NCBI GenBank assembly: GCA_001792895.1
Contig: MARA01000015.1
Coordinates: 682,001-746,000, forward strand
Origin: Lentinus brumalis
Lineage: Eukaryota; Basidiomycota; Agaricomycetes; Polyporales; Polyporaceae
Length of the DNA: 64,000 nt
Reading direction: 5' to 3'
The position numbers and the translations under genes were made by a program. The notes beneath the pieces were generated by a model. The model was not told where the DNA came from, did no database searches, and was given only the letters and a program-made list of their open reading frames with translations. Positions 31,798 through 44,516 of this stretch are shown in pieces (positions within the stretch are counted from its first letter, which is position 1; the number at the start of each line of letters is the position of its first letter).

Positions 31798-33718
31798 ATG
31801 TTTGTCCTCAGCCTAGCCACTCTTTATCTCGGTTTCACTCTTTTGGCCTCTGCATCCCCTCTGCCAGTGTTCGGTCCTCTCGAACGAAATGTCGCAAACA
31901 CTAATGTGGGCCAGAACTCTCTGTTCTCGGACTCGTCGTCTCCGACTGTTCTCAGCCTCGCTCGTCGTTTCAACTCCACCGGGTCCTCGAACGTGCTCAA
32001 GTTCGACCAGGCGCGCGCGAAGGCAATGCAGCAACGAGGACGTACAGACCAGGATCCCTCCTCCGCCGCCGATGCAAGTGTCATTAACGTCGATGCCACT
32101 TCGCAAGCTGTCAGCTATGTCGTGGAGGTTAGCCCTTCCAGATTATTCTCCTCATTTGTTATTAAGCGGCTCGTTAGGTCATCATCGGCGGTCGAACATG
32201 TTGGTGTCCTTTTTCACTCCCCTATTCCTCGCACTGACGCATCCCTATGACCATAGATCACCTTTTGGTGGATACCGGCAGCTCGAACACTTGGATAGGG
32301 GCTGACGCCAGCAACCCGTATGTTCCTACGGAGTCCTCGCGACTCACCGGTGACGGTTTCGTGAGTCATTCCATCATCTCATCATGCGAGAGATGCTGAA
32401 GATATGGAGCTAGCTCATACAATACGGCAGCGGCGCCGTTGTCGGTGAGCTCTCTCCGTTACTTGAACTAGGATCGAACCCATCCCACGCATCCAGGATA
32501 CGAGGTCCTCGAAACGGTCATCATAGCGGAAGGGTTGGTTTTGTCCGGTCAGTCCATCGGTGTCGCCGTGTATGCAAGTGGAATGGCAGGAATAGACGGT
32601 ATCCTCGGGTACGTACCTGGGTGACAATGACTGCGAGCGCCTCACTCACTATTATGCCAGGATCGGACCAAGTGCCCTCACTCGTGGTAGGCTGCGCGTC
32701 CAGATGCAGATCGTTTCTCGTTTGAGCTCATAGTGGACCACTTAGGTTCCTTCTTCCCGCATACCGCCAAGAGCGCCAACACTGTCACCGACACCGCTTG
32801 GTACTCAGGCCTTCTCGACGCCCGTGTGATCAGTATCTTCTTCCAGCCATCTAACACAATCGACAGCAAGAATGGAGAGCTGACTTTCGGCGGTATCGAC
32901 AAGACCAAATTCAGAGGTCCATTGCACTATACGTGAGTTTTATGCATCGTTCGCGTGCTCGTGTTGTGCGCATATATGGATCCACCTCCGTCTTGCAGGC
33001 CACTGACGACCACCGGACCAACGGCCTCCTTCGTCGGAGTCATGCAAACGATCGTCTATGGTGACGAGTCCAACGTTGTGCTCGCTCCTTCAGCTGGCAT
33101 TCTTGATACTGGTACAACTCTGATTCTCATCGCACCCGGTACGTCCCTCAAACACATGCACTGTACACGAGTCCAACACTCATTCCATCGCCGTCGTCAT
33201 CATGTCACGGTTTTACAGACGCATTCAAACGCTACCAAGCGTACACTGGCGGAGTACCAGATGACACTGTCGGCCTCCTATCCATCACCCCGGACCAGTA
33301 CGCGAAACTCCGGACACTCGTCTTCATCATCGGCGGCGTGAGCGACACTCACATCTACCGTCTCCCAGGGAGCTGATCTCCCGCATTCGTTCCACAGGTC
33401 CGGTACGAGCTCACCCCGAATGCGCAAATCTGGCCCCGAGCGGTACGTCACCCTCAACCTGTCGTCCCATCCCGTATTCGATATCGCTGATTTCTCCCTG
33501 TCTGTGCTTCCGTCTGTCCGCCACAGCTGAACGAAGCCTTGGGCGGCACGTCGGACAAGATCTACCTCATCGTGAACGACCTCGGAAGCATGTCTGAAGG
33601 CGGGATGGAATTCATCAACGGCATGTCGTTCCTCGAGAGGTTCTACATGGTGTACGACATCGCAGGCGGGCAGGCGGGGCTGGCGTACACCCAATACACG
33701 TATGCGGACATCAACTGA
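31798..33718 (+). CDS. Pepsin-type aspartic protease (A1 family), secreted
   Basis: Eleven exons give about 439 aa: 31798-32127, 32178-32199, 32257-32360, 32414-32444, 32497-32608, 32661-32686, 32734-32932, 32999-33138, 33219-33337, 33398-33442, 33527-33718. A signal peptide (LATLYLGFTLLASASP) and a propeptide of about 90 residues precede the enzyme. Catalytic motifs are LLVDTGSSNTW with Asp near residue 123 and ILDTGTTL with Asp near 311. QYGSGAV (flap region), IDGILGIGPSALTRG and NGELTFGGID are also present. Two exons are tiny (22 and 26 nt). Around 32687-32733 an alternative to the 47-nt intron is a single lost base, since the next frame reads RPDADRFSFELIVDHL. An extracellular role in protein breakdown is likely. 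Confidence 0.9.
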
Positions 33719-34287
33719 TCCGCGAGCGGTCCTCCGGGTCGGCGTGCGTTTACGAAGTTGGACGAATGTCGCATGAATTTATGTGTTTATGATCGATGTT
33801 CGCAGGCTGGGCGAGTTACGGGCGTGCTTGTCGGTCGTCTTGTGATCGTTTCTACGGGCCTGAGTGTGCGATGGGTCAGGATGGGACACGGTGTGCGGTC
33901 ACACCCCGTCGCAGGGGGGACGAGGCTTTCAACGGGTACCTTAGCCCATGGAGCTACGAGATGCGAGTCCCTCTACTGGGGCCGTCTCCGCCCCGCGTTG
34001 AGCTCGAGCACAGTGGTGACGAACGCATTCTTGACCCCGCGGTGGTCTATATATCTGGAAGGCCGGGGCGTTTGTCTTTCCCAACCGATCGTCTCAAACT
34101 CCTGCAGGTAGCGACAACTGAGATACTCAGTATCTTTCTCCTCTCCCTCCTGGTGCCATCTCATAGTAGAACGCTAACGGACCTGCCGCGTATCTCATAT
34201 GCCACTTCCCTAAAGTACGAGTACGAGTACATGACGATGCTGAGGTGACCACCTCGTCATGCGCGTAGGTCCCTGGGGACACCCTCA
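33719..34287. other. Intergenic between convergent genes
   Basis: No gene seen; it holds the 3' flanks of the protease and the small secreted protein. Confidence 0.5.
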
Positions 34288-34960
34288 TCACTTGCAGTTG
34301 TTGACGACTCCGTTGGCCGCAAGGACGCTGTTCGTAAGCTGCTGGTTCGCCTGCGCCAACAGGGCCGAGGCGGTCGGGTCCGTTCTGCAGTCACAAGAAA
34401 CTGAATGGGTCTCGCGTTCTCGTCCGAGTCCGCACTACGGGTCCACTCACGAGTTGAGGTCGGTCAGGGCGAGCAAGACCGTGGTGAGGTTCCCCCCGAC
34501 CTGGTTGCGCAGATCAGGGTCGGCGTCGTCGCCGGTGACGAGGGCGGAGAGGATCTGCTTGATCGCGCCTCCCGCGCCGACAGCCCCGGACTGCAGCGCC
34601 GCGACGTCGTCGTCCGTGGAGTTGTTCCTGTGGCGGCACCGAGTTACTCGGAGGCTGTTCCGTGCGTGCAGTTGGAAAAAAACATACGTGGCGACGAGGC
34701 CGGTGGCGTTGCCCAAGGAGGAGACCGTCGACGCGAGCTGGGCGACGTGGAAGACGATCTCGCCACGGTTGATGTTGCACTGGAGGTTGCCGAGCTGCCG
34801 ACGAGCCGGGGTGGTGGGAGCTGGACGAGAAGGCAGTCGGGAGTTTAGTAGTTGTAGACTGCGGCGACCGCCGACGAGGGCTCAGTGAGGACTCACCAGC
34901 GTGTGCGAACATGAACGCAGTGAAGGCGAAGAAGCCAGCGGTCGAGTTAAGGCGAACCAT
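34288..34960 (-). CDS. Small secreted protein, 156 aa
   Basis: Four exons (34897-34960, 34688-34820, 34451-34627, 34288-34384), read on the minus strand. Signal peptide: FFAFTAFMFAHA, then APTTPARRQLGNLQCNINRG. The mature protein is Ala- and Val-rich, helical in character (VAQLASTVSSL, ALVTGDDADPDLRNQV, ALLAQANQQLTNSVL), and ends VVNNCK. The two cysteines, one near the mature N-terminus and one at the C-terminus, and the RQLGNLQCN start match a common class of small secreted proteins in agaricomycetes with no established function. Confidence 0.82.
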
Positions 34961-36058
34961 AGTATGCAGCGGTCGAGCGAATTCAAGGATTGTGAGGTTA
35001 CTTGAACGGAAGATAAAGCGACTCCTGGTCGTAGAGGCTTAATAAAGAAGTGAAGTGAAGTTGAAGTGAATGTTGATGCAGAGTAGCTCACACCGTCCAG
35101 GCTTTATAGCGTGCTGGGTTGGGGAGGGATCCGACCAAGCGTGAAGCAGCGCATGCCCGTCAGTGGCGGCGGACGCGACACGCAGTCGTTCAATCACGTC
35201 GCCCGAAGCCCCGCCTCGGGCGCGTACGCTGCGAACTCCATATCCCCTGCAAATTCCTGCTGCTGTGATGGAGTATGTGCACGAGCTTGGGCACGGACAG
35301 AGCGGCGCGTGGCCTGCAACTGCGTGCGCGCGACGTTGCCCATGCGTATCGTTGCTACCCACGCCGAGTCGGTGTAGACACCTCTCCATTCGCTGCGCAA
35401 CGCTGCGTGGTACTGCGTCCTGGCGCTTGCCCCCCGGAGTGCCGATCGCTGCGGGAGATGTGAACTACCGCAGTAGTGTCTTGAGTGCGAGCGTACTGCT
35501 TTGCAGCGGTTCGTCCTGCCTGCGGGGTGCAATCAGTAACACTGGGCAATCATGCGCAGGAGATGCGGACCGTATGAGTTGATACGCGCGAAACAGAGCG
35601 ACGTTGTCTCCCCTAGGCATACGATTGACGGGCCTATCAACGTGCAGGAAGGACGGCCCAGAGCGACGGGATGTATGCTCGGTTCAGCCTCCGTGTCAGA
35701 ACCTGCGGTCTGTCTGACCACTGCGTATGGGACTACAATGCAATGTAAACATCAAAGCTTTCTTTATCATCTCAGCATGCACGTAACATGCTCAGAAGAG
35801 GAAATGCGGGAGGACAGCGGCAGCCAACGCAGTTGAGGTATGTATACGAGACGGGGACAGCAGACGAGAATGTTAGTGGCTCGAGAGAGTGGGGATACTG
35901 AGGTGCGACGAGTGATCATGTACATGGGTTGACCATCGCTATGTAAAGTCCGGCTAGGTGGCCAACGGAGCGACGAGAGCATACATTCTGGTGGTTGATA
36001 TATCAGCGGGACGGTGGGAGTATGATGTCAATGACGAGAAGTAAGTACTTATGGTCCA
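34961..36058. other. Intergenic, promoter of small secreted protein and 3' flank of FKS1
   Basis: A minus-strand TATAAA at 35103-35108 lies 143 bp upstream of the small secreted protein start. No other gene is seen; ORFs in 35111-35850 have no motif. Confidence 0.5.
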
Positions 36059-39000
36059 TCATATGGCTTGGCAAATGCTACAGTTGAACATGAGTTGGTC
36101 GGGGAATATTACGGCTGCAGCACACGATATGGTCAGCATGCGCAAGACGACACGAAAAGCAGATGGTACTCACGGACGGCGATCAACGCGATGAAGGTGG
36201 CGAATGCAAGAACGTAGACGAAGCCGTACTTGATAATGATCCACCGACGTTGCCGCTTCTGCTTGATCGAGTACAGCGGCGCACGGATCTGCTTCGAAGG
36301 CCGCAACCAGACTACAAAGTCACGTCAGTCATATGCTTCGCGATGTGCAACCACAATCGCAGGAGACTTACAGAGCAACATCGAATGGAGACGGTCGATG
36401 TAAGGTATAAGGATTGGCGGCGTCAAGATGAACAGGAGGAGATGGCCGATGAGGAAGTCCGAGCTCCAGAGCGACAGCTCGATGATCTTCACGATGAACT
36501 CACGCGCCGGCTGCGACATGGCATGCGCGCCAAGACCGCGGCCGTACCACTTGCCCGTCCACCACGCGCGGTTCGTCTCGTCGTGCTTGAACTCACGCGA
36601 GAGGAACACCGAGATGAGGACCTTGTGCAGCGCGCGCTGGATGAAGATGATGGCGATGAGACCGAGGACGGCGTGCGCGACATTCCAGAGTTCCAAGAAC
36701 CACTGCGAGACACAAACGTAAGAAGGCGAATACGCGAGCGACAGATTTGAGACACTCACGAAGAACTCGAAGATCGCAATCATGCCGGCAACACCGAGCG
36801 AGTGGCCGATGAACGCTATGACCGAACCGAACTTGGGGAACGGCGTATCCAATATCGGTCCCAATAACAGCGAAAACATGAACAGCACGAGCAGGATCGC
36901 CGCGTTCCACGCAACGGGGCCGAGGGAGATGATGGCGATACGGATGAGCGGGCTCGGAGGCTGCTTGCCGTCCTTGTCAGGGAACGCCTTCACGAACATG
37001 TACGCGATGACGAAGAGGGTGGCCATCACGACGGGGAAGACAACCTCCGAAAAGATGACCGCCCGCCACTTTGCGCGGGGGAAGTCTACAGACAGCCGCT
37101 CCGACGGATGGCCCAGACGCTTCTTCTTGTACCCAGTGATCATCGTGCGCGAGAGACGGCAGTAGCCGCTCCACGAGTTGACGTGCGCACGGGAATTGCA
37201 ACGGTTCATCCACCTCAAGAACTCGCTGTTCACAGGAGGTCAGCGAAGAACGCGAAACCAGCACACGATCGCACGTACCGGTAGTCGATGAAGAAATCCG
37301 CCGCCGAGAACTGATGCGGGTTGAACAGGAAGGGCGAGACGCACATGGCCAGGATGAAGGCCCACAAGTATGTTATCCACCCAGTCCAGATGGTGAGCGT
37401 AACGTAGAGCAGCATGATGAGAGTGCGCATGCCGAGGTAGATACTCGGGCCCGCGTACCGGGAGTAGAGGATGACGAACGAGATACGCGTCGTCGCGAAG
37501 CCACGGCCAGTCGCGATGTACCGCGCACCACCAAAGGTCAAGTTGGTGATGATCGAGTGCGACGAGATCTGCGTAGAGATGACCTCGAACGCGGGCGACA
37601 ATGAACCGAAGTGCTTCGCGAGACGGACAACGGCCTTTACCGTACCACGCTCAACGAGCTCTGCATGCATACGTGAGTATTCGCCCGAAGATGGAAGGCA
37701 ACGAACACGTACCTTGGAGGAAGAGAGGAAGGTACGCGATCATGAACACCAAGAAGATACTAATGATACAGTGGTCGATCCATTGGAACGCGGGCGTGAG
37801 GTTATAGCAGCCAGTGGGACTGAGGAGCTGACCGGACGGCGAGTACTTGCAGACCTGCAGCTGTCCATTGAGCGTACCCATGAACACCACTGCACGAACG
37901 CGTCAGTTGCATTACATGAGCCACCAGCGAATGCGAAATGTACTCATGAGTATGCAGATCTGCGTTGAAAGAATGACGAGTATGTTGTTGACGTGGAAAC
38001 CGGGGTGGCCGTAGTAGAACGTCAAGAACCGGTCGATGGGCAGCTGCGTGCCGAGATAGTAGTACTCCCGACTGAGCATCTGCTCACCCATACCCGAGGC
38101 GATCTTCGTCTCGAAGTTCAGGATCGTGCCAAAGCCGAGATCGCGACCCTTGCCGCACTGGTAGTACTCCGTGTGCTTGATGCGGCCCCCGCGACCGAAC
38201 GCATTCATACCGGCGTAGACATCCCCGTTCAGGTGCAGACCCTTCTGCGCCTTCGAGACACCCCCACGCGTCGTCATGAACAGCGCGTTGAGGAAATCCG
38301 GGTGGCCGTAGTGCAGCTTGCCGCCGATCCACGCGAGCGAACGCGCCGCCAGCGTACCGAACGTCTGCTCCTTCCCAGCCGCGAGGTCACCAAGGATACC
38401 GATGTTCTCCGAGAAGATGTACTCGCGAGCGCCGACGATCGCGATGGGCGACTTCTTGAAGTCCTTGTGGCCCCACTGCGCGTACGGGCTCTGGCTCGAG
38501 ACATTGTACTCCTCGAACTCGGCGAGGACGTTCCGGATCTTAAGACACTCCTCGAGGTAGTTGTCCTGGTTCGCGTCGATAAGCTGGAGGTACTCGCCGC
38601 GGTAGAAGATGATCGCGTGGTTCTGGTTGTCGGACTTGCCGTCGCCGAGAATGGGGTTACCAGGCAGCTCGATGCGGAACTTGGGGCGGCGACGACCGGT
38701 GTCGGCGATGAACTCGGAGTGGCCGTCAATGAGAGCGGAGAACAGGCGGGGGTCGCCGCCCTCCCTCCGTGGAGGCTCCTCCTCGAGGTACGCGATCTGG
38801 AGATCCGGGTACGCACGCAGAAGGAACTCTGCGTTCTCCTGCTCCTCGCGGTTGAACCTTGAATACCGCTGCATCGAGACGACGAACTTGAACTTCCGGC
38901 GGGCCATGTGCTCGAGCTCGCCCTCAAGCTTGTCCGTGTTGCCGCCGAAGAGCTGGACGACCTCGGGGTTCTCGACACGATACAGGAGCTTGATGGCTTT

Positions 39001-42000
39001 CGCGTAGTTCATCATGCCGGACACAGTGCGGTAGAGGGTCTGCGCGCGAAGCGATGCCCAGATACGTGTACGGAGCGTGAACTCGGGGGCCGCGGACTTG
39101 AAGCCGATGCAGTAGAAGGGGAGATCGTCCGCCTTGGACTGGCCTTTCTCGTCCATCTCGAAGGGGTTCGAGCCGTTGTGCATCTGCGACTCCTCCACGA
39201 GGATCTTGGTGTCCTTCACGAAGTTGTCCCACTCGACCGGGTGCAGCTGCTTGAGATACTCCAGGAGCGTGACACGAGTGTTCTGGTCCTCCTCGCGGAT
39301 GATCTCCCTCAGCGAAAGGAGGATCTTCTCGCTGTAGTGAGACGTGAAGACCGTGAACGTGGGCATGGCGTCAACGGGAAGGGGCTCCGGGACGGCGGTC
39401 GTCAACGACTGGGCGAAGAACGATATACGTCGCTCCGCCTCACTTCCGGGGGTGAAGACATCACCGCGATAAACTTTGTCGCTCTGCGAGATGAGGAATG
39501 CGGGAGCACGAAGGCTGCGACGACCGTCCTGACCGACGTCAACCTGGTGGTACAGGAGCTTCTGGACGTGCTCGATCGACAGCAAGTACTCCCGGTACAT
39601 CGACATGATGATAGCGTTCCAGATTTGCGACAGGAGAAGCTAGAGAAGACGAGTCAATATAGTCGCAAATGGGGGCGATCTCAACCAACCTGCGACTCAT
39701 GATTCATCTCCAAACCAGTCGTAGCGAGGATCTTGGAGTAGATCCGCGTCGGCATAGGCGTGTAGATATCCTTCCAAGGTGTCCAGTTCGACAGGCCAAG
39801 GGCGAACGATCGACCAGTGCTGAACACGGTGTTCCAGATGATCCACCAGAAGAAGGTATCCAGGAAGAAGAGCACGAGATCCATGAGGTACATGATCGTG
39901 AGCGTGAACGCCGCCTGGTTTCGACAGAGGGCGTTTCCGAAGTACTTGTCACTGCAGTTCCGAATCTGCACCCCGACCATGACCAGAATGGGGTTCTTGA
40001 AGGACATTGTCAGGAAGAAGTAAGACTCCACAAACTTGCAGCTGAACACAAGTAGCCAAAGAATCAGGGATGCCGTGCGAGCGCTGGGCTTCAGCGAAGG
40101 ATAGCTACCCGTGAACGTCTGGCTGGCGAGGTACTTCCTAGACTTTCCAGCAACTCGGTCGCCGAACATGCGACCGGAAGGCAGGATGGCAAAGAGCAGG
40201 GTGGCGACAACCGAGATGAAGAACTGGACGATACCGAGGATGAGCGCTAATGAGCCCCCAGGTGATGAGTTCTCAGCGATGGAGATGTAGATTGTGGGTC
40301 CAGCAGTAAGCGCGAGGGTGATGATGAGGAAGATGAGCCGTCGTGTCAAGTGAGAGGTGTTATTCCAGGTAGTGGGGATATATGAGAACTCGGCGAGGGT
40401 CGCCGCGATCATGATGACAGTAGCGACAGCACCTCCCAGGGCTGTCGCAGACCAGCGCATAGCAGCAGACTTCTCACCGTTGTAGACAGTCGGGGAGTTG
40501 TACGCGGTATAATACCAGTACATGGATATGTGGATGACCCATATACGGTTGAAGTTGACGAGGAGGTGGCCGAAGGAACGCTTCTCGTAGTACGTCTTGA
40601 AGAAGACGCGGTTCCAGTCGATCCGGTCGAACTTCATGAACCGCTGTGACGGAGGAAGGTCGACCAGGCGAGTCTGCACGGCGCATTAGCAAGACAAAGT
40701 TGCCCGAGATATATCCAACTCACCTTGTCATCCAAGACAATACGCGCGATGCCCTCGGGATACCAGAACAACTGGTTGACGTCGTCATACCCGATGATGT
40801 CCTCGTGATCCTTCTCCTTCCGGACGAACCTGCCGTCGACGACCTCGTAAACCTGGTCTCGGATGAACCGGTATAGGGGCTTGATGACCGCGTGCAAGTA
40901 CAACCCGTCAGGTACAGGTTCCACCCGGTTCTGGCATTCGGGTGAGCGGTAGTAGTCGTCGGCGCACTTGAAGATGAAGCATAGGCATTCCGGGACGAAT
41001 CGGACCTGCGCAGCCTCGCCCCAAAGCAGAAGGTAGAGCGCTATCTGGCGCATCCGGTCATACTGGCTCATGTTGTTCATCGCCTGCCGCCACCGGTCGA
41101 GGGCGCTGGCCAATTGTCGCTCGGCAGCCTTGTGGCCCTTCGATTTCCGCTTCTGTGACCGCAACCGTTGAAGGCCAGGGTTTTGCTGCGAGCCGATCGC
41201 GTCGTCAAGGTCGAGTTGTGCCGCGAAGTACCACTTCCGGTAGTTGGCATGCTGACCCCCGATGTAGTCCGCGTGGAGAGTGAGTAGTGCTTGGTTCGGT
41301 GACATGCGAGATGCACGACTGTCGAGGAGTTGCATGACAAAGTCGAACTACGAGATCATCGGTCGTCAGCGCCAGGAATCAAATACGGGCGCAAAACACA
41401 TATATACAAGATTCGCACACTATGCTCGCCACACTACACACAAAGGTGCGTTGTGAATCGGGCGATAGGTAGCCGATATGGGGAGCTGATAGTCGTTAGC
41501 CGGGTGATGAGGACTTTATGGGGATACGATAGGTTTCTCCCCCCGAACATATCCCCCTGTCGCTAGCCTGTAGCTCGGTGCAAGCTCCGGCTGTGCGTAT
41601 AGTGCCAGCAACTCGACGGCGAGCGACAGCCGTGGGGGACATTGACAGTGTCCTCGGCGGCCACTATGGGGCAGGGAGGCGGAGACGATCGAGCCCTTGG
41701 CCCAGACTTGGCGCGTGAGAGACAGACGTACCATGTTGCGCATAGAGTCTCGCTGGAAACTGAACTTCTGCGTGAGGTCGAGGAAGATGTCCTCAATCTC
41801 CTCCTTTTGAAGAGGGATCGGACGCCCTGAACTCCATCCGGGATAAGATTCACGGCTGCTGATGTCGCTGTGGCCGACGAATGCTGGTGCGGCGGCCTCG
41901 GAGATGCCTATACGCCGAGACCCAAGCGACTCCTGCGATGGAGGGTATTGCCCCCATAGACATCGACGTCCGAGTCGGTGTCAGGTCGGGCTGCGAAACA

Positions 42001-42626
42001 TGAGAAGGTTCGACGCGAGAATCGAACGAAGACACTAACGGTAGTCGTATCCTCCCTCATGCTGGTGAAACCTGTCGTCGTGGCCATTACTGCCGTCAGA
42101 GGCATGCATCTCCCGATGTCCATCGTAGCGGTCGGGCATTTCCATGGGCTGATGAAAGGAATTATACAGGTCGGAGGCTCGGGAGGGTGGGGAAGAGCTG
42201 GCATGGATGCCTTCCTGGCCATTGTCACCAAATCGGGAGGTCATAGCGGGGGAGAGAGGAGCTGTAATCGTTGGCGAGGACAAGCCGGTCATCGAGGGAG
42301 ACGGTGAAGAAGGTACATCGTCTGCAGACGCGCGAACTCAGGCGTGACGCAACCGTGCATGCAAACGAGAACACGTGTCTTGCACGACCCGCACAGTGGG
42401 TAGGATCTCACGCTCGTAGAAGAGTACGGCGGAATGCCTCTGATATTCGGTGCGTTGTATCTGTCTGTCGATATCTGTAAACCCTGGAGAGGTTGCGTAT
42501 TTATTCCTGGCTCTTGGTGACGATAAGATGGTATCCACTCTCTACGCAAGAAAAAATGAGCTCACCTTCGCCCCGAGCTCGCACTGTGCTGTTCTGTACA
42601 CCTGGTCTAGGTCCATTGAGTGACAT
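36059..42626 (-). CDS. FKS1: 1,3-beta-glucan synthase catalytic subunit
   Basis: Twelve exons on the minus strand: 42566-42626, 42040-42321, 41732-41990, 40724-41347, 39690-40673, 37944-39639, 37713-37889, 37279-37660, 36760-37225, 36372-36702, 36174-36311, 36059-36114; about 1818 aa. The order is a hydrophilic N-terminus, the FKS1 domain 1 ([34 protein letters not shown]), a first membrane block, the large cytosolic GT48 region ([56 protein letters not shown]), and a second membrane block ([19 protein letters not shown]). It uses UDP-glucose to build wall beta-1,3-glucan at the plasma membrane, normally with a Rho1 regulator. Exon 41732-41990 is one base short: DSDVDVYG and [11 protein letters not shown] lie in different frames at the G run 41951-41955. 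Confidence 0.95.
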
Positions 42627-44516
42627 TGTCTCCGACGTCGACGATGTATAAGAGGACGATGAGTGATAGTTGCGAGCGCCCTGACTCCTCCCCCAACAGT
42701 ACCAAAAGAAGTGAGGCGCGAGCGTGGCAGAACCTGACAGATGGCGGCAGATATGTGCACGTCCCAGACTATGATCCAGTCTGCCTTGCGTCGTCGTTCC
42801 ATGTGGGGTATGATATATGAGGTATGAGGGGTGCCAGCGGACAAAAGAACTCGGTTTGGTTTGTACGGCGAAAGTGAACTTCGCAGTTGAACCTGGCACG
42901 TGGCGAGTTGGTTTCGTGCGGGCGTCTCGACTTCCGCTTTCGGTTTCATTTCCCCTCCTCGACTTACAACTCGACATCGCGACTTCGCCCTATGCGACCG
43001 GGTGACTGTGCGCCCCGGCTGATTGAAGCCTCTGGCACGCACCGCTATTAGCTCCGCAACGCCTCACTAAGTGCGCCACTTAGGTGCTCTTTTTGTGTGG
43101 TGCTATTTAATCCCAGTGACTACTAAGTACTAGGTTACGCAGGTTCCGAAGCACGAGTCTTCATACACCACGCCGGGGTAAGGCATTACGCACACCTTCA
43201 CAGGTACTGTGGGGCTCCAAGATGCTATACAACGCTCTCTCCGCGCTGGTCCCCCGACTTACGGGAGACTGTCACGGTTCAGGATCAGCGTATCCCATGT
43301 CCCCAGGACCAGTTCTCGTGCAAGTGCCTTTTTCTGGAGCCGCTGCGCAGTCATCCCCTAGTCTATTTGGAGTCTTCTTTCTAGCGCGGCGTGCCATCGC
43401 GCACGAAATGCCGCCTCATACAGCCACTTCTCCGCCGGGGGCGAGACCATGCGACAGAGTAGCACTCACGAGTCACACCCCTTATGTATAGGAGGGAACC
43501 GGAGGGTGCAGAGACGGAGAGGTGAAAGAGAAGCTGCCAAACGCATGTCGTCATGACTTTTCTCGCTCTCGCATGCAGCGCGAGCGAGGAAGAACGATGA
43601 CGAGACGTGTAGTCGCAATTGTTCACACTTTTGCAGCGCAGGTCGGGTCTCGGGTCTCGTTGGTGAGCTGTGACCAACACAGACCAGGCTAAGGGGACGA
43701 GGGCAAGATCGGGATGTGAAGAGAGCGCGGAAGATCATACAATCATCAGGCGTAGACACTTGAATTGATACGTAGCTCGCGATACTCGAGGCGCGTACGA
43801 GTCTGGATGCATGTGCCTAAGGTCACCCGCCATCCACGGAATACATCCTCCGTAAAGTCTTGCTTCCGTCGCCGCTCCCACTAGGTTTGCTGAAGCACTC
43901 TTCCCGGGGCTCTCAGCCGTTTTTGCTCCTGATAGGCTTCATATTCACTGCATCAACAAGAATGAGTACGCGCTGTGCGCATATTGTGATCTTAGAGACC
44001 ACTTACTCTTCGCGCTGATGACCTGGAGGCAGTCCTGCTGTGATGATCGCTTTCTGGAAGGGTGGTAGACATGTACGTCTTACTTGCTGTTATGAGCATG
44101 ATAGAGAATGTACGCTCACGTGAAATTGATTGTGCCCTTCCTGCAGTATGACGTATTGATCATCCATGAGATGATCCGTGAGACAGCTCTCGTTAAGTGT
44201 CTTGACAGCACTATCAATGACAAGGATGAGCTCGCGTGTTACCAAGAATGAGATGCGTTCTTACGTTTCCAGATCCCGAACATGCTGGTCGTCCAACGTC
44301 GCTGCAGTGCAGGCGATTGGACCGCAGTTAGACACCAACACGTCAAGTGAGCGAAGCTCTTACAGGTCGCTTCACTTGAGGGAGCTTCCTGGCAGACAGC
44401 CCCGAACTTCTCCAGTGCTTGAATATCCAGGAGAATAGGCAAGAGTGCAATTTGTATCCTTCTCATCCGTGCTTGGCCACTACCAGTGGTGAGTTCCTCC
44501 ACCTGATGTAATGGAG
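42627..44516. other. Intergenic, FKS1 promoter side
   Basis: No gene recognised in about 1.9 kb. Up to 44239 there are only short ORFs. Between 44178 and 44516 the minus strand has an open frame (44239-44583) that might be a further 3' exon of the NACHT gene behind an intron with donor GTAAGT near 44560. Confidence 0.45.

Noticed and set aside
37993..38862. Long plus-strand ORF (289 aa) inside FKS1
   Set aside because: Antisense shadow of the conserved glucan synthase exon; its Val/Leu/Arg-rich text is what GC-rich third positions produce.
41563..41853. ORF continuing FKS1 exon 3 into the 384-nt intron
   Set aside because: The GTACGT donor at the end of RDSMRNM and the TAG acceptor before [11 protein letters not shown] join conserved text exactly, so the extension is intronic.
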